Positions 46,245-58,207 are shown, numbered from the stretch's first letter. The stretch is DNA of 64,000 nt from Proteles cristata cristata (GCA_017311185.1 JAESUZ010000982.1:62001-126000), one strand, 5' to 3'. Notes: generated by a model from the sequence alone, not told the origin. Numbers and translations are program-made.

Positions 46245-48079
46245 GAATATAGATGAAATCATCACATTAAATACAATAATGTACATTACAGATATATTTA
46301 CAACCACACAATATATAACTTTGAAACACTAATTAATTTTGAATTTTTAATCTAATCTCAAATTTCATGAATTTGTAGTTTGACTTGTGCAACTCTAAGA
46401 ATAGTATTGCCCATTATTAAGGTAGAAAAGATTTGAAAGACATTCTGGGATTGGGGAGTAAATTAATGAGAACTATCAAGATTTGTATGCACTATGTAAC
46501 ATGTCCACTGACACTGGCAAACAGTCCTCCCTGCCCTGAAAACAATAAAGATGCTTCTAAAAGCACCCACGTTTTGCAGTATTATCCTGTACACTACCTA
46601 CAGGATACACAAAGTATCATTCATTAATTTATATAAGGCCTCAGTTCCATTACTAGTCGAAACTTCTGTTTCCAGAAAATAAGTCTTATGACTTGTCCTT
46701 TTTTATATGCTTTAGGCAATCTTTCTCTAAATTTCAAGAAAGTTCCCCTAGATAGAATAAATTCTTGCTGAAACTCTGTCTTTCCTCTAACTCATTTTAA
46801 AAATATTTTTTTCAAGTTCCTCATTCAGGCATTCAAATTTAGGTATGCAAAACTAAGCATACTAATTTTGAAAGGTATCCTTCAGAAACCATTTTATGCC
46901 CTGGGAATGAGACAGAAGGGAAAAAAATAGCAGAAGTCAAGGAGATATTTTCTCTTTTTGACACAATATGTTCTTATTTTACCAACCATCTCAGTTCATA
47001 TACATACAGTTGTCTTTTGTTAATTTAAATAGATGATTCACATATATGCAAAGAACAACCTATGGATATTTATAAATTTGTATTCCTTATTGAAGATAAC
47101 AACAACTAGAGTTGTTTTGCTAAAAGGAAAGGAGATAATAGGAGAAAGCTAAGAGATAGGGGAAATGTGAGTGGAGAGCTTTAAGAAGTAAAGTAGGTCA
47201 CTGAGACAAGCAGAAAATATGCAGTATCTTTTAAAAAATGAAGTAATTCTTAAAAGATATACTCCAGCCAGTGATTTTTTTTAATAGAATAACTTAAGAC
47301 TCAAAATCACAGAATACTATTTATAGAGAGAAGTACTACATGATTTGGGGAAAAATATCCTGTGTAGTGTGAAATATTGATAAGAAACCTTGTCTAAAGG
47401 GGTGAATTCACTTTAACAGGACCCTTGTAAGGTCATTGTGAAGAAGTGGTGAGAAAAGCGAAAACATTTCCAGAATCAAATAGAAATAGTTTTGAACAAA
47501 TTCACTTTAAATAAAATAATGCCAAATTTAAAACAAATCTAAAAATGTCTTGATGCAGAGGATGGACCAAAAACAGGCACACAGTAAAAGAATTTAAGGT
47601 TAATGAATGTGAGGCAATTGAATAATTTAGTGTTTCGGTGTTGTATATAATTACTGCTCTTTATAGTCAAAGGGATATAAACAGCTCAACTGCAAACTGG
47701 TCTTGTTAGAAGAGCATTTATTACCAAATCCTTTATCTACCCTTCTTACCACAGCCTCTTGTTTCTAACATTTCATATGCAATTATTTTTAAGTAATTAG
47801 GAGTAGGTCATTATTATTCATATGTACAAGAATCTCTTCCTCTGAGGAATATTTTCTAATTCTCTCCACTCCAACATACTTGATTTTTAGACTTCTCATA
47901 TGTCTTCTGGTATCTAATTGCAGATATTTGATGTTTCACTGTCCTTCCCTCTTCATATCTATCAGTAAGTTGAAAAGTACTTCCACAAAATTTGTTAATA
48001 AAGACAAGTTTCGATGATCATCACCACTAATGGAAAAACCACTGCTCCCTCTCCTCGACAGCTGCTAAAGCCTACTTCC
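46245..48079. other. anonymous sequence, about 1.8 kb
   Basis: No gene or clear repeat recognised. Confidence 0.45.
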
Positions 48080-48545
48080 AGGTCTTGCTCCCTCCACCCT
48101 TTTCGTTTCTAGTTTGTTGTCCACGTGGCATTATGAATACCACCTCCTAAAACACAAATTGAGAGCATGTATTCTTCTGCCTGTCTTTCCTCTACCTTTC
48201 CATCCCAAACATGAAATCACTTTATAAGTTTCCATTGAATTGGAAAATCAATCCAAATTCCTCGATAAACTGTGAAAAAACATACATGATATGGCTCCTT
48301 TTTACTTCCTCAAGAACCACTTGATTCCTATGTTCCAGAATTTAGTACACGTTAGCCACATTGGTCTCCTTTTCATCATGCAACGTGCTCTTAAATTCTT
48401 TCTAGTCTTTGTGTTATCTATTCCCTTTAATCTTCTTAGTGTCTGTTTCTTCCTATGGTAAGTACTCCTGGTATAATCTTGAATGCCGCACACTCAGGAA
48501 AGCCTTCACTAACTACTGCATCTAAACAACTAAAGAATTCTTGTT
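48080..48545 (+). mobile_element. L2 LINE 3' region
   Basis: Long L2 match in order: 'acatgaaatcactttataag' (48209), 'aatccaaattcctcgataaa' (48250), 'gatatggctcctttttactt' (48288), 'tacacgttagccacattggt' (48345), 'caggaaagccttcactaact' (48495). No open frame survives. Confidence 0.65.
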
Positions 48546-48597
48546 TTCTTTCACTGCCCTTGGCAGGTATGCAAAAATGGAAAGTGGATACATGCTC

Positions 48598-49250
48598 TAT
48601 TAGTTTCCTAGTGCTGTTGCGGTAACAAATGACCACATATTTGACAGTTTAAACAACAGAGATTAATTATCTCAGTTTTGAAGGCAAGAAGTCTGAAATT
48701 AAGGTATTACGAGGGCTGCACTGACTCAGAAAGTTCTTGAGAAAAATGTTGCCATGTCTCTTTCAGCTTCTGGTAATGCCAAGCACTACATTGCTTGTGA
48801 GAGTGAAACTAATCTATGCCTCCATTTTCACATGCCTTCTTTCTATTTTCTCCTTTTCTCTCTCTTGTAAGGATACCCATCATTGGGTTTAGGGCCAAAC
48901 ATAATGCGGTATGAATTCATCTTGAGATCCTTACCTTAATTATATCTGTAAATAAGGTCACCTTCTAAGGCTTATTCATTTTTGAGAGATACAGAGGCAG
49001 AGCGTGAGCGGGGGGCGGGGGGGCACAGAGAGAGAAAGACACAGAATCTGAAGCAGGCTCTAGGCTCTGAGCTGTCAGCACAAAGCCTGATGCTGGACTC
49101 AAACTAAAGAACCTTGAGATCTTCACCTGAGCGGTAGTCAAACTCTTCACCGACTGAGCCATCAAGGAGATACCCAAAGGTCACCTTCCAAGACTCCAGG
49201 TAGAATTTTTTTTTTTTTGAGGGGACACTATTTCACCCTCTACATAGGTA
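48598..49250 (-). mobile_element. MLT1-like MaLR LTR, antisense, split by a SINE
   Basis: Complemented LTR starting 'tattagtttcctagtgctgt' (48598), with 'gtttaaacaacagagattaa' (48647), 'taaggatacccatcattggg' (48869) and, after the SINE, 'gaggggacactatttcaccc' (49219). Order and ends fit MLT1-type LTRs. Solo and ancient. Confidence 0.75.
48966..49176 (-). mobile_element. CAN-SINE, older type, in LTR
   Basis: Inverted, diverged copy with a G-run (49009-49023). Head 'gactgagccatcaaggagat' is altered. Perfect 12-bp target duplication 'aaggtcaccttc' (48954-48965, 49177-49188). Confidence 0.93.
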
Positions 49251-49958
49251 CTTTTGTGTGGCAATTTAAGAGCAAGCAGTAATCCCTGGACTATGGTAGG
49301 CTTATCTGTTATTTCTTAGGAATGTGACTTTTGATGTGACAGACATTAAGAGCTAAGTAAAAACATGGTGCTAACAGGATTAGGGTTACATTATTAAATA
49401 AAATCAGTAAAGGAATTGAAGAGAAATAACAGTTTTTCTTTTAATTTTCTATAAGATTTTTGTATGCAGGAAATGTTGTATTATTCTGTCTTCCATTCTT
49501 ACTGATGACAAAAAAGCATGGGTTTAAACCGGAAATCTGTCAATGGCTCTGGCCATATATTAAACTATATCAACATGGGCAAATTTAATTTCCATGTTTA
49601 AAAAGAGGATGCTACTTCCCCTCTGATAGTTTTTCTAAGAATTAAACTAGAGAATGTCTCCAAATCATTTAGTACAACGCCTGGTGTTTAAGAAACAAAC
49701 AATTGCATTTCAAGGTTTTCTCATTCTGATGAAGAATTCAATTCTATCTCTAAATGAAACATTGCTTAATTTAAATACATGGTTCTTATTCTATTTAATA
49801 TGACTAATTTATTTTTGCTTTACCTCCATTTTTCTTAAATCATTTTAAAACTATCATGATCAAATTGTAAATAATCAAAATTTTTGACAAATACAATGTA
49901 AGGTGAAATATTACTTTCCAGTCCCTAAAATTTAGTTTTCTTTTCATTATTTCCTACT
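49251..49958. other. anonymous AT-rich sequence
   Basis: No gene or repeat recognised. Confidence 0.45.
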
Positions 49959-49970
49959 GTAAACTTATTT

Positions 49971-50191
49971 AAAAAAAAATTTTTTTTTTAATGTTTTATT
50001 TATTTCCAGGAGAGAGAGACAGCGTGAGCAGGGGAGGGTCAGAGAGAGAGGGAGTCACAGACTGAAACAGGCTCCAGGCTCTGAGCTGGCAGTCAGCACA
50101 GAGCCCGACGCGGGCTCGAACCCACGAACCGCGAGATCATGACCTAAGCGAAAGTCGGACGCTTAACCGACTAAGCCACCCAGGCGCCCCA
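49971..50191 (-). mobile_element. CAN-SINE, recent subfamily
   Basis: Inverted near-consensus copy with 'cctaagcgaaagtcggacg' and end 'ccacccaggcgcccc'. 12-bp target duplication 'gtaaacttattt' (49959-49970, 50192-50203). Confidence 0.96.
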
Positions 50192-50308
50192 GTAAACTTA
50201 TTTTTAAACAACTCTGTAAAATTATTTTTTCATTTCATAGGCAAGTTTATAAAAATAAATGTATTTTATTTTTATATTAATTTTATAAGCAACCCTCAAG
50301 CTTACTTC

Positions 50309-50361
50309 TATTGTGTGTGTGTGTGTATATATATATATGTGTATATATATATATATATGTA
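50309..50361. repeat. compound (TG)n(TA)n microsatellite
   Basis: TG run followed by TA, a short TG interruption, and a second TA run. Confidence 0.9.
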
Positions 50362-50524
50362 ATTGTGTCCCCCTCTCCTCAGATACATTCACTGAATAAT
50401 TTTGGACTTCATTCTATTTTTATAGAAACTACTTTTACAATCTGTTATGGATAAATCATCAGAATAATATTTTCAGTGCACTTCTAACTTTATAAAGTAC
50501 TTTCACATGCATTATCCATTTCCT

Positions 50525-51010
50525 CTGTTATTCACACACTCATTCAATAAGCGCTGCATTTATTAGCATTCTTGGCACTAAGCTGGGTGCTGGAATAAAC
50601 AACTAAAAGCCATCTTCCACTACTTAGAAAGCACACTAATGGAGGGTGGTAAATGCTATGATGAGTACATATGTTGAGTACTATGTAGTTTAAAGGTAGG
50701 GTAAATGTTTTAGAACTTAAGTGCAAGGTAGTATCAGGTAAAAGGGTATTTTTTTCCTCTTGAGTACATAAAAATTAGGCCTAAAGGAGAAAATGAGGAG
50801 GGAACAGCAAATGAAAAGGCTTGGAGGCTTCCTGTGACTGTATTTTAGGTTTGAAGCAGAGGCATGGCATGAATTGAGGGTGGGGATAAACAAGAGTCAG
50901 GCCCAAGGGAGCTGGGAAGTCATGTCTTGAACCCGGACTTTATTCTTAAGATAATGGAAAGCCATTAAAGAACTAGATATGGTATGACATTATTTCATCT
51001 ACATTTCAAA
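50525..51010 (-). mobile_element. L2 LINE 3' region, antisense
   Basis: Complement of L2: 'cactcattcaataagcgctg' (50537), 'taagctgggtgctggaataa' (50579), 'gggaagtcatgtcttgaacc' (50914), 'ataatggaaagccattaaag' (50951). Confidence 0.65.
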
Positions 51011-51137
51011 AAGCAGTGAATTAGAAATTAGAAATAAACTGAGGAAGAGTTACACACGAGGTACAGGGAATAGGGCTCTTCGGTAATCACTGACGAAATT
51101 GAGAAGGGTCTGATCTTTACCCTATAAACAAAGTTGA

Positions 51138-51336
51138 AAACATTTGGCATCCAATTGGATGCTGCTTCTCAATAAATTTAAGTGGCTTTTTTAATTTAAA
51201 TAGTAACTGTTCACTCCCCACATAGAGTTATTCCTAATTTATACTAATACTTCTTATCGTATTGCCTTTGGAGAAATACCGTTATTTTAGGGTTTGGGAT
51301 CCCTAAAGAAATTTTGAAGTTAATTCTCTAGGTTCA
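51138..51336 (+). repeat. left arm of 199-bp inverted repeat
   Basis: This arm is the reverse complement of 52366-52564 with one mismatch in 199 positions (a T at about 51190, where the other arm implies G) and no gaps. It is not part of a repeat family I recognise and holds no open frame. The spacer is 1029 bp. Confidence 0.97.
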
Positions 51337-51359
51337 ATTATTATCTCTTAGTTTCTCAT

Positions 51360-51835
51360 ATGTTTCAGTTATCTATTGCTAAAAAAGAATTATACCCCAA
51401 ATTTAGTGGGTTAAAACAATGATGATGAGTCATCATTCCCTGTGCTGTCTGGGCTCAGCTAGGTGGTTCTTCTCTTCTTTGTAATGATGTCTGGGCTTCT
51501 CTTACCCAGAACCCCAACCAGGCCCACAACATTCAAAATGACTTTACACAAAGGTTCTGGAGTTCTGACTGTGGTTAGTTCTGTCTCTCTTTGGCAAAGA
51601 GTCAGATTTCTGATATAGTATCCAAGGTCTCCAAGACTAAAACTGGAAATTGTCGGGTTTCTCAATGGCCAGGCCCAGAACTGGCAAAGATTTACTTCTG
51701 CTACACTCTGTTGGAAAAAGGAATTCACACAGCCTACACGGATTCAAGGAGGCAAAATAGACTTCACTTCTTGATCAGAGGAGTAGCATGGGAAACCAGG
51801 GATGATAAGAAGCATTTGGAGAGTTGATTCCTTAT
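51360..51835 (-). mobile_element. MLT1-like MaLR LTR, antisense
   Basis: Complemented LTR: 'tttcagttatctattgctaa' (51362), 'gggctcagctaggtggttct' (51451), 'aatggccaggcccagaactg' (51664), 'gaggcaaaatagacttcact' (51749). It lies inside the spacer of the inverted repeat. Frames of 78-89 codons here are not genes. Confidence 0.65.
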
Positions 51836-52022
51836 TACATCACAGGTTCTGACCAATTTTGCAGATAATCTCTGAAAGTAGATATTCTCTTTTCTGTAAT
51901 TATTATCTTCTTTGAAATAGTTAACATCAATTTAAGGTCATGTGGTAACATGAAAATGTTTATAGGACAGGTTATTCCTAAGAATGATAATTTAATATGG
52001 TATATAAGAAATTACTTATTTT

Positions 52023-52244
52023 AGAGTGCCTGAGTGGCTTAATTGGTTAAGTGTCTCATTCTTGATTTCAGCTCAGGTCATAATCTCATGGTTCGTGGGC
52101 TCAAGTCCTGCATGGGGCTCTGCGTTGACAGTGTGAGGTCTGCTTGGGATTCTCTCTCTCTCCCTCTCACTCCACCCTTCCCACATGTGTGCGCTCTCCC
52201 TTTCTAAATAAACTTGACATTTTTTTAAAAATCTTGAAAAAAAA
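52023..52244 (+). mobile_element. CAN-SINE, older type, in inverted-repeat spacer
   Basis: Head 'agtgcctgagtggcttaatt', body 'cagctcaggtcataatctca', CT tract, A tail. Perfect 17-bp target duplication 'aagaaattacttatttt' (52006-52022, 52245-52261). Confidence 0.95.
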
Positions 52245-52365
52245 AAGAAATTACTTATTTTTTCCTTTTCTTATATCTGTCAGATAGTCTTGAGAAATAT
52301 GGCTTAGATATCTCTACAAATGTATTAAGCATCTATGCTGTTCCCTGTACCTTTTTCAGTTACAA

Positions 52366-52564
52366 TGAACCTAGAGAATTAACTTCAAAATTTCTTTAGG
52401 GATCCCAAACCCTAAAATAACGGTATTTCTCCAAAGGCAATACGATAAGAAGTATTAGTATAAATTAGGAATAACTCTATGTGGGGAGTGAACAGTTACT
52501 ATTTAAATTAAACAAGCCACTTAAATTTATTGAGAAGCAGCATCCAATTGGATGCCAAATGTTT
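52366..52564 (-). repeat. right arm of 199-bp inverted repeat
   Basis: Inverted partner of 51138-51336. Its outer end shows an 11-bp direct repeat, 'gatgccaaatg' at 52551-52561 and again at 52567-52577, so the arm ends in microhomology with its neighbour. This suggests the right arm is the copy and the left the source. Confidence 0.97.
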
Positions 52565-52577
52565 ATGATGCCAAATG

Positions 52578-53447
52578 ATAAAATTTCATGAACTAGCAAT
52601 TCTTTCACTATACAACACATATTTTATAACCATCCTACACAGGAAGAAAAATCTCCTTATATTCTAGTAGTTTTCAATTGGAAACATTAAAAATAATGGT
52701 TTATACATGTCCATTTGGTGCATGTGCTGGTCAATGTTAGATATTAGTAGATGAAGTCCATAAAATAAACAATGGAAGATGAAGATCATTAATTTTGCAA
52801 GAACAGTAAGGAATGTTCTCTACCTCGGACCAAATTTTTTATTGTGAGGCTCAAAGAAACCTCTTTCATTATGTTTTTGACTAGGATTTTATTTTACAAG
52901 GACTAGAGAAGTCTGTCATTCTTCCCCTCTCACTTATTCTCTCATGGTCATTCCAACTTGGCTTCGTAAGTTAAAATCAAATAGTAGTAAACTAGTGACA
53001 CTATTAGGATATGAAATTAATAAATATATTTTACAATTGTATCAAAAAGTATCTACTTGGAGAAGGAAGAATTATATGGAATCTATTATGTATTGTTTAA
53101 AGGTCTAAAAATGAATGAATTTATTAAACTTATAAATACACTGACAATTCTGTATGACACATGTAAGCCTAATATTGAAAAGTACATATTTTAAATCACA
53201 CACACACACACATACACACACACACACCCCAGAGCAAAGCAAAACCAAACCAAACCAAAAGCACTATGTTCTTGAGCATTTATGAATAGTTCTTTGGGTT
53301 TTTGGTTAAATCATGTTATTTATTTGGAAGACTAAAACTTCTTTTAAGTGAGTATGAGGACACTCTGGATGCAGAGCCCTGCCTTCCTCCTGCTAGACAC
53401 ACCTGCCCCCTTGATCTCTAAGCGCAACTTTGTTACTCTTAATAATC
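52578..53447. other. anonymous sequence with a CA repeat
   Basis: CA microsatellite at about 53198-53229 followed by AAACC-type repeats to 53260. No gene. Confidence 0.5.
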
Positions 53448-53462
53448 GAAGTATCTCTTTTC

Positions 53463-53690
53463 TTTTCTTTTTTTTAATTTTTTTTAATGTTTTATTTATT
53501 TCTAGGAGAGAGAGAGACAGCGTGAGCAGGGGAGGGTCAGAGAGAGAGGGAGTCACAGACTGAAACAGGCTCCAAGCTCTGAGCTGGCAGTCAGCACAGA
53601 GCCCGACGCGGGGCTCGAACCCACAAACCGCGAGATCATGACCCAAGCGAAAGTCGGACGCTTAACCGACTAAGCCACCGAGGCGCCCCT
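53463..53690 (-). mobile_element. CAN-SINE, recent subfamily
   Basis: Inverted copy with 'ccaagcgaaagtcggacg' and end 'gccaccgaggcgcccc'. Perfect 15-bp target duplication 'gaagtatctcttttc' (53448-53462, 53691-53705). Frames of 71 and 100 codons are SINE-derived. Confidence 0.96.
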
Positions 53691-53814
53691 GAAGTATCTC
53701 TTTTCAAGCTAACCCTTGCTTCCCAAAGCTGGGTACTCTGGTAAAGAGAGGCATCTTAACATTTAGAAAAACTTCATATATTTTATAAGAAACTTCACTA
53801 AGTATGTAAGAGTA

Positions 53815-54023
53815 AGGGCCATGGGTTCATTTTGCTTCTGAAACAAGGGTCTACTACTTATTAAAGATATGTGACCTTGTGAAATTATGTAAACTCTCTG
53901 TGCTTCAATTTCCTTTCCTATAAAATGAGGATAATACTAGTAGGTATTTCAAAATGGTATGATAAAAACTACAGGTGAAGGTCATGTACGTTAAGCACCT
54001 TAGAAGAGCAACTAGCAAACATA
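53815..54023 (+). mobile_element. MIR SINE
   Basis: Clear MIR order: 'tatgtgaccttgtgaaatta' (53868), 'ctctctgtgcttcaatttcc' (53893), 'ataaaatgaggataatacta' (53920), 'taagcaccttagaagagcaa' (53992). Confidence 0.75.
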
Positions 54024-54034
54024 TCAATTAATAA

Positions 54035-54216
54035 TAGCTTTTTAAAAACTTATTTATTTATTTATTTAGAGAGAATAAGAGTACCAGCAAGGGAGGAGCA
54101 GAGGGGGAGAGAGAGCACAGAGCCTGATGTGGGCTCCAACTCTCCAATCAGTAGATCATGACCTGAGCCGAAATTAAGATTCAGATGCTTAACCGACTAA
54201 ACCACCCAGGTGCCCC
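54035..54216 (-). mobile_element. CAN-SINE, older type
   Basis: Inverted copy with TTTA-type tail (54048-54068) and end 'accacccaggtgcccc'. 11-bp target duplication 'tcaattaataa' (54024-54034, 54217-54227). It inserted just at the MIR 3' end. Confidence 0.93.
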
Positions 54217-54227
54217 TCAATTAATAA

Positions 54228-55978
54228 CACCTTTAAGCTCATTAATGACAATTCACGGTTCCAATGAATAGATATCAATAATATGCTAAATGAATATGTT
54301 GGTCATGGCACATTAAAATTAAGCTCACTCTTCCTCTTTTCTAATTTTCTGGTTAGAGAACCAGAGGTAACTGTCTTTCTCAGTGTACTTATCTGGTAAT
54401 CTTTGCTATTTTCAGTGGACTCTCTTATCCACACAATGTCCAAGCCCAACATCAACCCTTTTTCATAAGGATTTACTTTTCTCTTGGAGGCATTCACACC
54501 TAGGAAATTCAGTTATCTTCCCTTTGCCAAATTAAGCCTTGCTTTGGGTTCTCAGATATTCTTTTCTCAGTGTATGTGTTAAATATCATTTCTCTTTATT
54601 TTCATCATCCTTTGAAATATTCTTTTTAAAAAACTGTTCTTTAGTTAACATGAAAGCTTGTATCTTGACAGTAAGTCTCAAATATATCTTCTTGCTAGCA
54701 GCCATCTGTCAGCAGGTTGGAGCCGGACTGTCACTACCATTAAACTAAAATACACTTTCAGTGGTGTGAAAACCAATTCAACAACAACTTATCTTTTACC
54801 TCCCTTTATTATTCTGCACTACATCACTTTCAGAACTGTGTACCCCAAAATGGTAATGTCATCTTACCTGTCACTCACACTTATGCTTTCCAAACTGTGC
54901 AAAAAAGAAAGCCTGCAAGGGATTTCAGTAATTCTTGTGATTTGTTTGCTGTTGTGCTAAGGGCTATAACTGCTCTTGGAAATCACAGAAAGCCTGATTT
55001 TCACCTTTACATGCCTTTGAATGTACTATTCCTTCTACAGTAAATAGTGACTCCAGGCCAAAGGAAGAGCCACAGAGGTGTGGAAGAAGATAATAACCAG
55101 AACAGTTATTATTAGCACTAGGTTAAGATGCGTAGGGGAACAATAAGAAGAAGAAAAAAGGAAAATCATATTATTGCTGCTGCAGTGAAGAAAAGTTAAG
55201 TGTCAAAGGAAGATACGTTTGAAAATACAACCATGGAAGCCTTTCAGTTACTTTATTGATATAGACATATTTTCTCCGCTCTTTCCAGCTCAGTGCTTTT
55301 TTTCAGGGATTTTTTTTTTAATAGAAGTGTTCAGGCAATAAACATGACATGCAGCTCGTGTCTGGAGGACTGTAAGACACCTCTGGATTTCATAAAGTAT
55401 GAAGTGATTGAATTCCTAGCACCCCAAAATATAATAATCTGTAAAAATTCCATTGCCTGGAGTATCTTTATTTTGTCATAAAAAAGAAATCATGGAAAAG
55501 CAAGCAAATGTCAGACACTACAGAGTCTTAGTTATTTCTCCACTGGTGCCCCAAAGCTGTAAATTCTCTATAAACAATAGAGAAAATAACACCTGTTTGT
55601 ATTCTTAACCATGGCAAAGCCTAAGATCAACAAATCAATATTCAACTATAAATTATAATTGCTATGCTTTGTGGTGAGTTGTGGGTGTGTGTGTATGTGT
55701 GTCATTTTCTTACTTTAATACTTGACTGGAGACAGGAAATTACATCTAGATGGAGTGGAGTAAAGTTTACTCTAACAAGGCAGGCTAAAAATATAGAAAT
55801 CTGAAGTCACAGATACATTCTGAAAAGGCTGCTCTGCGTATAGTAACTGTATGTTGTTAGACATATAGAGTCTCATTTATTTTAAGTCTAGTTTTCTTGG
55901 CACTTGTCAGCTAGCTTTTCCATAGCCAGAAAAGCACACCTTTATTTGAACTGTGACATAAGAATGAGAAGAGCATTT
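54228..55978. other. anonymous sequence, about 1.75 kb
   Basis: No gene or repeat recognised. A 100-codon plus frame at 54658-54960 and a 62-codon frame at 55293-55481 show no gene-like features. Confidence 0.45.
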
Positions 55979-55995
55979 TGATTCCCTCATTTTTA

Positions 55996-56240
55996 AAAAA
56001 TAATTTTTAAATGTTTTATTTATTTATTTATTTATTTATTTTTTGAGAGAGAGAGAAAGAGAGAGACAGTGTGAGCAGGGGAGGGTGAGAGAGGGAGGGA
56101 GACACAGAATCCGAAGCAGGCTCCAGGCTCTGAGCTGGCTGTCAGCACAGAGCCCGACATGGGGCTTGAACCCACAAACCGTGAGATCATGACCTGAGCT
56201 GAAGTTGGGCTCTTAACCGACTGAGCCACCCAGGTGCCCC
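55996..56240 (-). mobile_element. CAN-SINE, older type, with expanded TTTA tail
   Basis: Inverted copy with ATTT units expanded at 56017-56041, GA tract, 'cctgagctgaagttgggct' and end 'ccacccaggtgcccc'. Perfect 17-bp target duplication 'tgattccctcattttta' (55979-55995, 56241-56257). Confidence 0.96.
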
Positions 56241-56257
56241 TGATTCCCTCATTTTTA

Positions 56258-56629
56258 ACTGGGTTTTGAGAAGCCACCCCAGAATATTTTCATGACCATT
56301 CATCTTAACATTTATGGTCTAAAAAAGTTTGTTATGTTTCTCATCAGTGATGAAACTAAAAGGAGAAGGTGATTGGAAACTCAGAAATAGTCTCCCAAGC
56401 GAGGTCAAATAATTATTTAAATTCTGTACAATTTCAAAGAAAAAATTACAGAAAATTAAAACAAATCATTCCCAGAAACTGAATAAGAATGGGGACTGAG
56501 AAGAGAGTGGAACATGCCTAGAATAGAAATGAAAGATCAATGGCCAGGCCAGCGTGTTAGGGGAGGACTTTACTAAACATGAAAAGTTTAAAAAAAACCA
56601 ACCAAATAGTATAGTTATGGAAACTTAAA
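56258..56629. other. anonymous sequence
   Basis: No gene or repeat recognised. Confidence 0.45.
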
Positions 56630-56750
56630 TTGTGGAGCCAGATGTATATATGAGTTCAAACCCCAATTCTGTCATTTGATGGAGGTATCTTTGGACAATT
56701 ACTCCTACTTATACTTTCCAGACCTGTTTCCTCAACTCACAATTGAGAAA
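56630..56750 (+). mobile_element. MIR SINE fragment
   Basis: 'tgagttcaaaccccaattct' (56651), 'tctttggacaattactccta' (56688), 'acctgtttcctcaactcaca' (56722) fit the MIR centre. Confidence 0.6.
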
Positions 56751-57568
56751 ATTCAGGACTACCTCACATTATCCCCTCTCTCTTCTTCTTCAGCTGTGGA
56801 TTGCATTTTCTGCTTATTTCAGTCCCCAATAAATTTGGATTAATTTTGGACATTGGAGAGATTTATGTCTTAGAGACAGTGGATTCTTGATTTGGAAGGG
56901 ATCTGAATTATTTCATTATCACTCTAAACTTGGGTAGTTTTGATTTTATACTTTGTGATCAATGGAAAGCTCAAAGTGTTTGGCTAACCCTGTAGTTTGG
57001 CAGGACGCTGCTTCCAGACTTTATTTCCCAGCGAATCTTGTCAGAGTTTGTCTTTAGGCTTTACAGAGGTAAGGCTAGGGTAGATGTCTATATCTAAAGT
57101 TCATAACATGAGTTCACACTCCCAATACTCCAGGTGTCTCAGTTGGATGTTAGAGATGTTAACAGTAGGTTGATCAGATCTTGTTACAACAGAAAGACAA
57201 GTATTCTGATAATCTGCTGCACTGCCTTTCCCTGATACTGTTCAACCTCTACTTTCTACGTTCCAGCAATAAAGCACAGAGAGGTTGTTATCTAACAATC
57301 TTTGAATGGTCTTATTCTATATGTACTCTATAGCATTGCTCTCAACCATAAATTTATAGTGACTTTACACATAGACTCCTGGGCACCCCTCTCTATACAA
57401 TTCTATCTTTTCTATGCTCCATTCCATAAATTCTAGTTGCTCTGTTTGCCAACTCTGAAATCTGCCTCCTTACAGTACTTTGTACAAACTCCAATTGTCT
57501 CTACCATACTGGGGAAATTGTTCCCAGTAGAGAGCTGGGCTTTAGGCCTTAAGGTGCAAAAGGAAAAC
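56751..57568. other. anonymous sequence
   Basis: No gene or family assigned, although about 56950-57300 is less AT-rich than most unique DNA here. Confidence 0.4.
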
Positions 57569-57634
57569 ACACACACCCACACACACACCACCGCCACTAC
57601 CACCACCACCACCACAAACAACAACAACAGCAAA
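57569..57634. repeat. compound CA / CCA / CAA microsatellite
   Basis: CA run (57569-57590), then CCA triplets (about 57588-57614), then CAA triplets (57614-57634). The overlapping frames on both strands (57433-57676) translate this run. Confidence 0.93.
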
Positions 57635-58149
57635 ACCCCACATTGTTCTTGTAATATAGGGAATTTACTAATATAAAAAGAGAGCTCCTTCCAAGGAGAT
57701 ATAACTATAAAAAGCAGCCACTACCAGTACTCACTATCAAGTATGTAAAGGTAATGACTACAATGACCTGTCTTTTCTTCTGGACTGTCATTTCCTCCTG
57801 GCACATTGTCAAAATCAAATGGAAGCAGGAGGGCTGGAGGGCAAGAGCTGGTGATGTAATCTCTGATCAGACTCTTAAGACAAAAAGTGGTATAGGGAAA
57901 ATGTAAAGATATTTGAGTAGAAAAGAATAATGTATCTATACATTAGATAATTACATATCTAATACATAAATACATTACATAGAATAATAATATCTATATG
58001 CTTATAGATATTTCTAAATTCAGGAGAATAAATCATTTCAATTTATAATGAAAACAGAGTTATTCACATAGTCATGTAATCATTGTGTATGTAGTCACTG
58101 TGAAAATTATACAAAAAATTACATAATTTATTACCTTGAACAATAGCAT
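57635..58149. other. anonymous sequence
   Basis: No gene; ATA-rich at 57930-58010. The patch at 57820-57880 is less AT-rich and unassigned. Confidence 0.4.
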
Positions 58150-58207
58150 TGTGTATATACATATGTATATGTATGTGTGTATATATGTGTGTATGTATGT
58201 ACACATA
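58150..58207. repeat. TATG/TA microsatellite
   Basis: Alternating TATG, TGTG and TA units. Confidence 0.85.
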
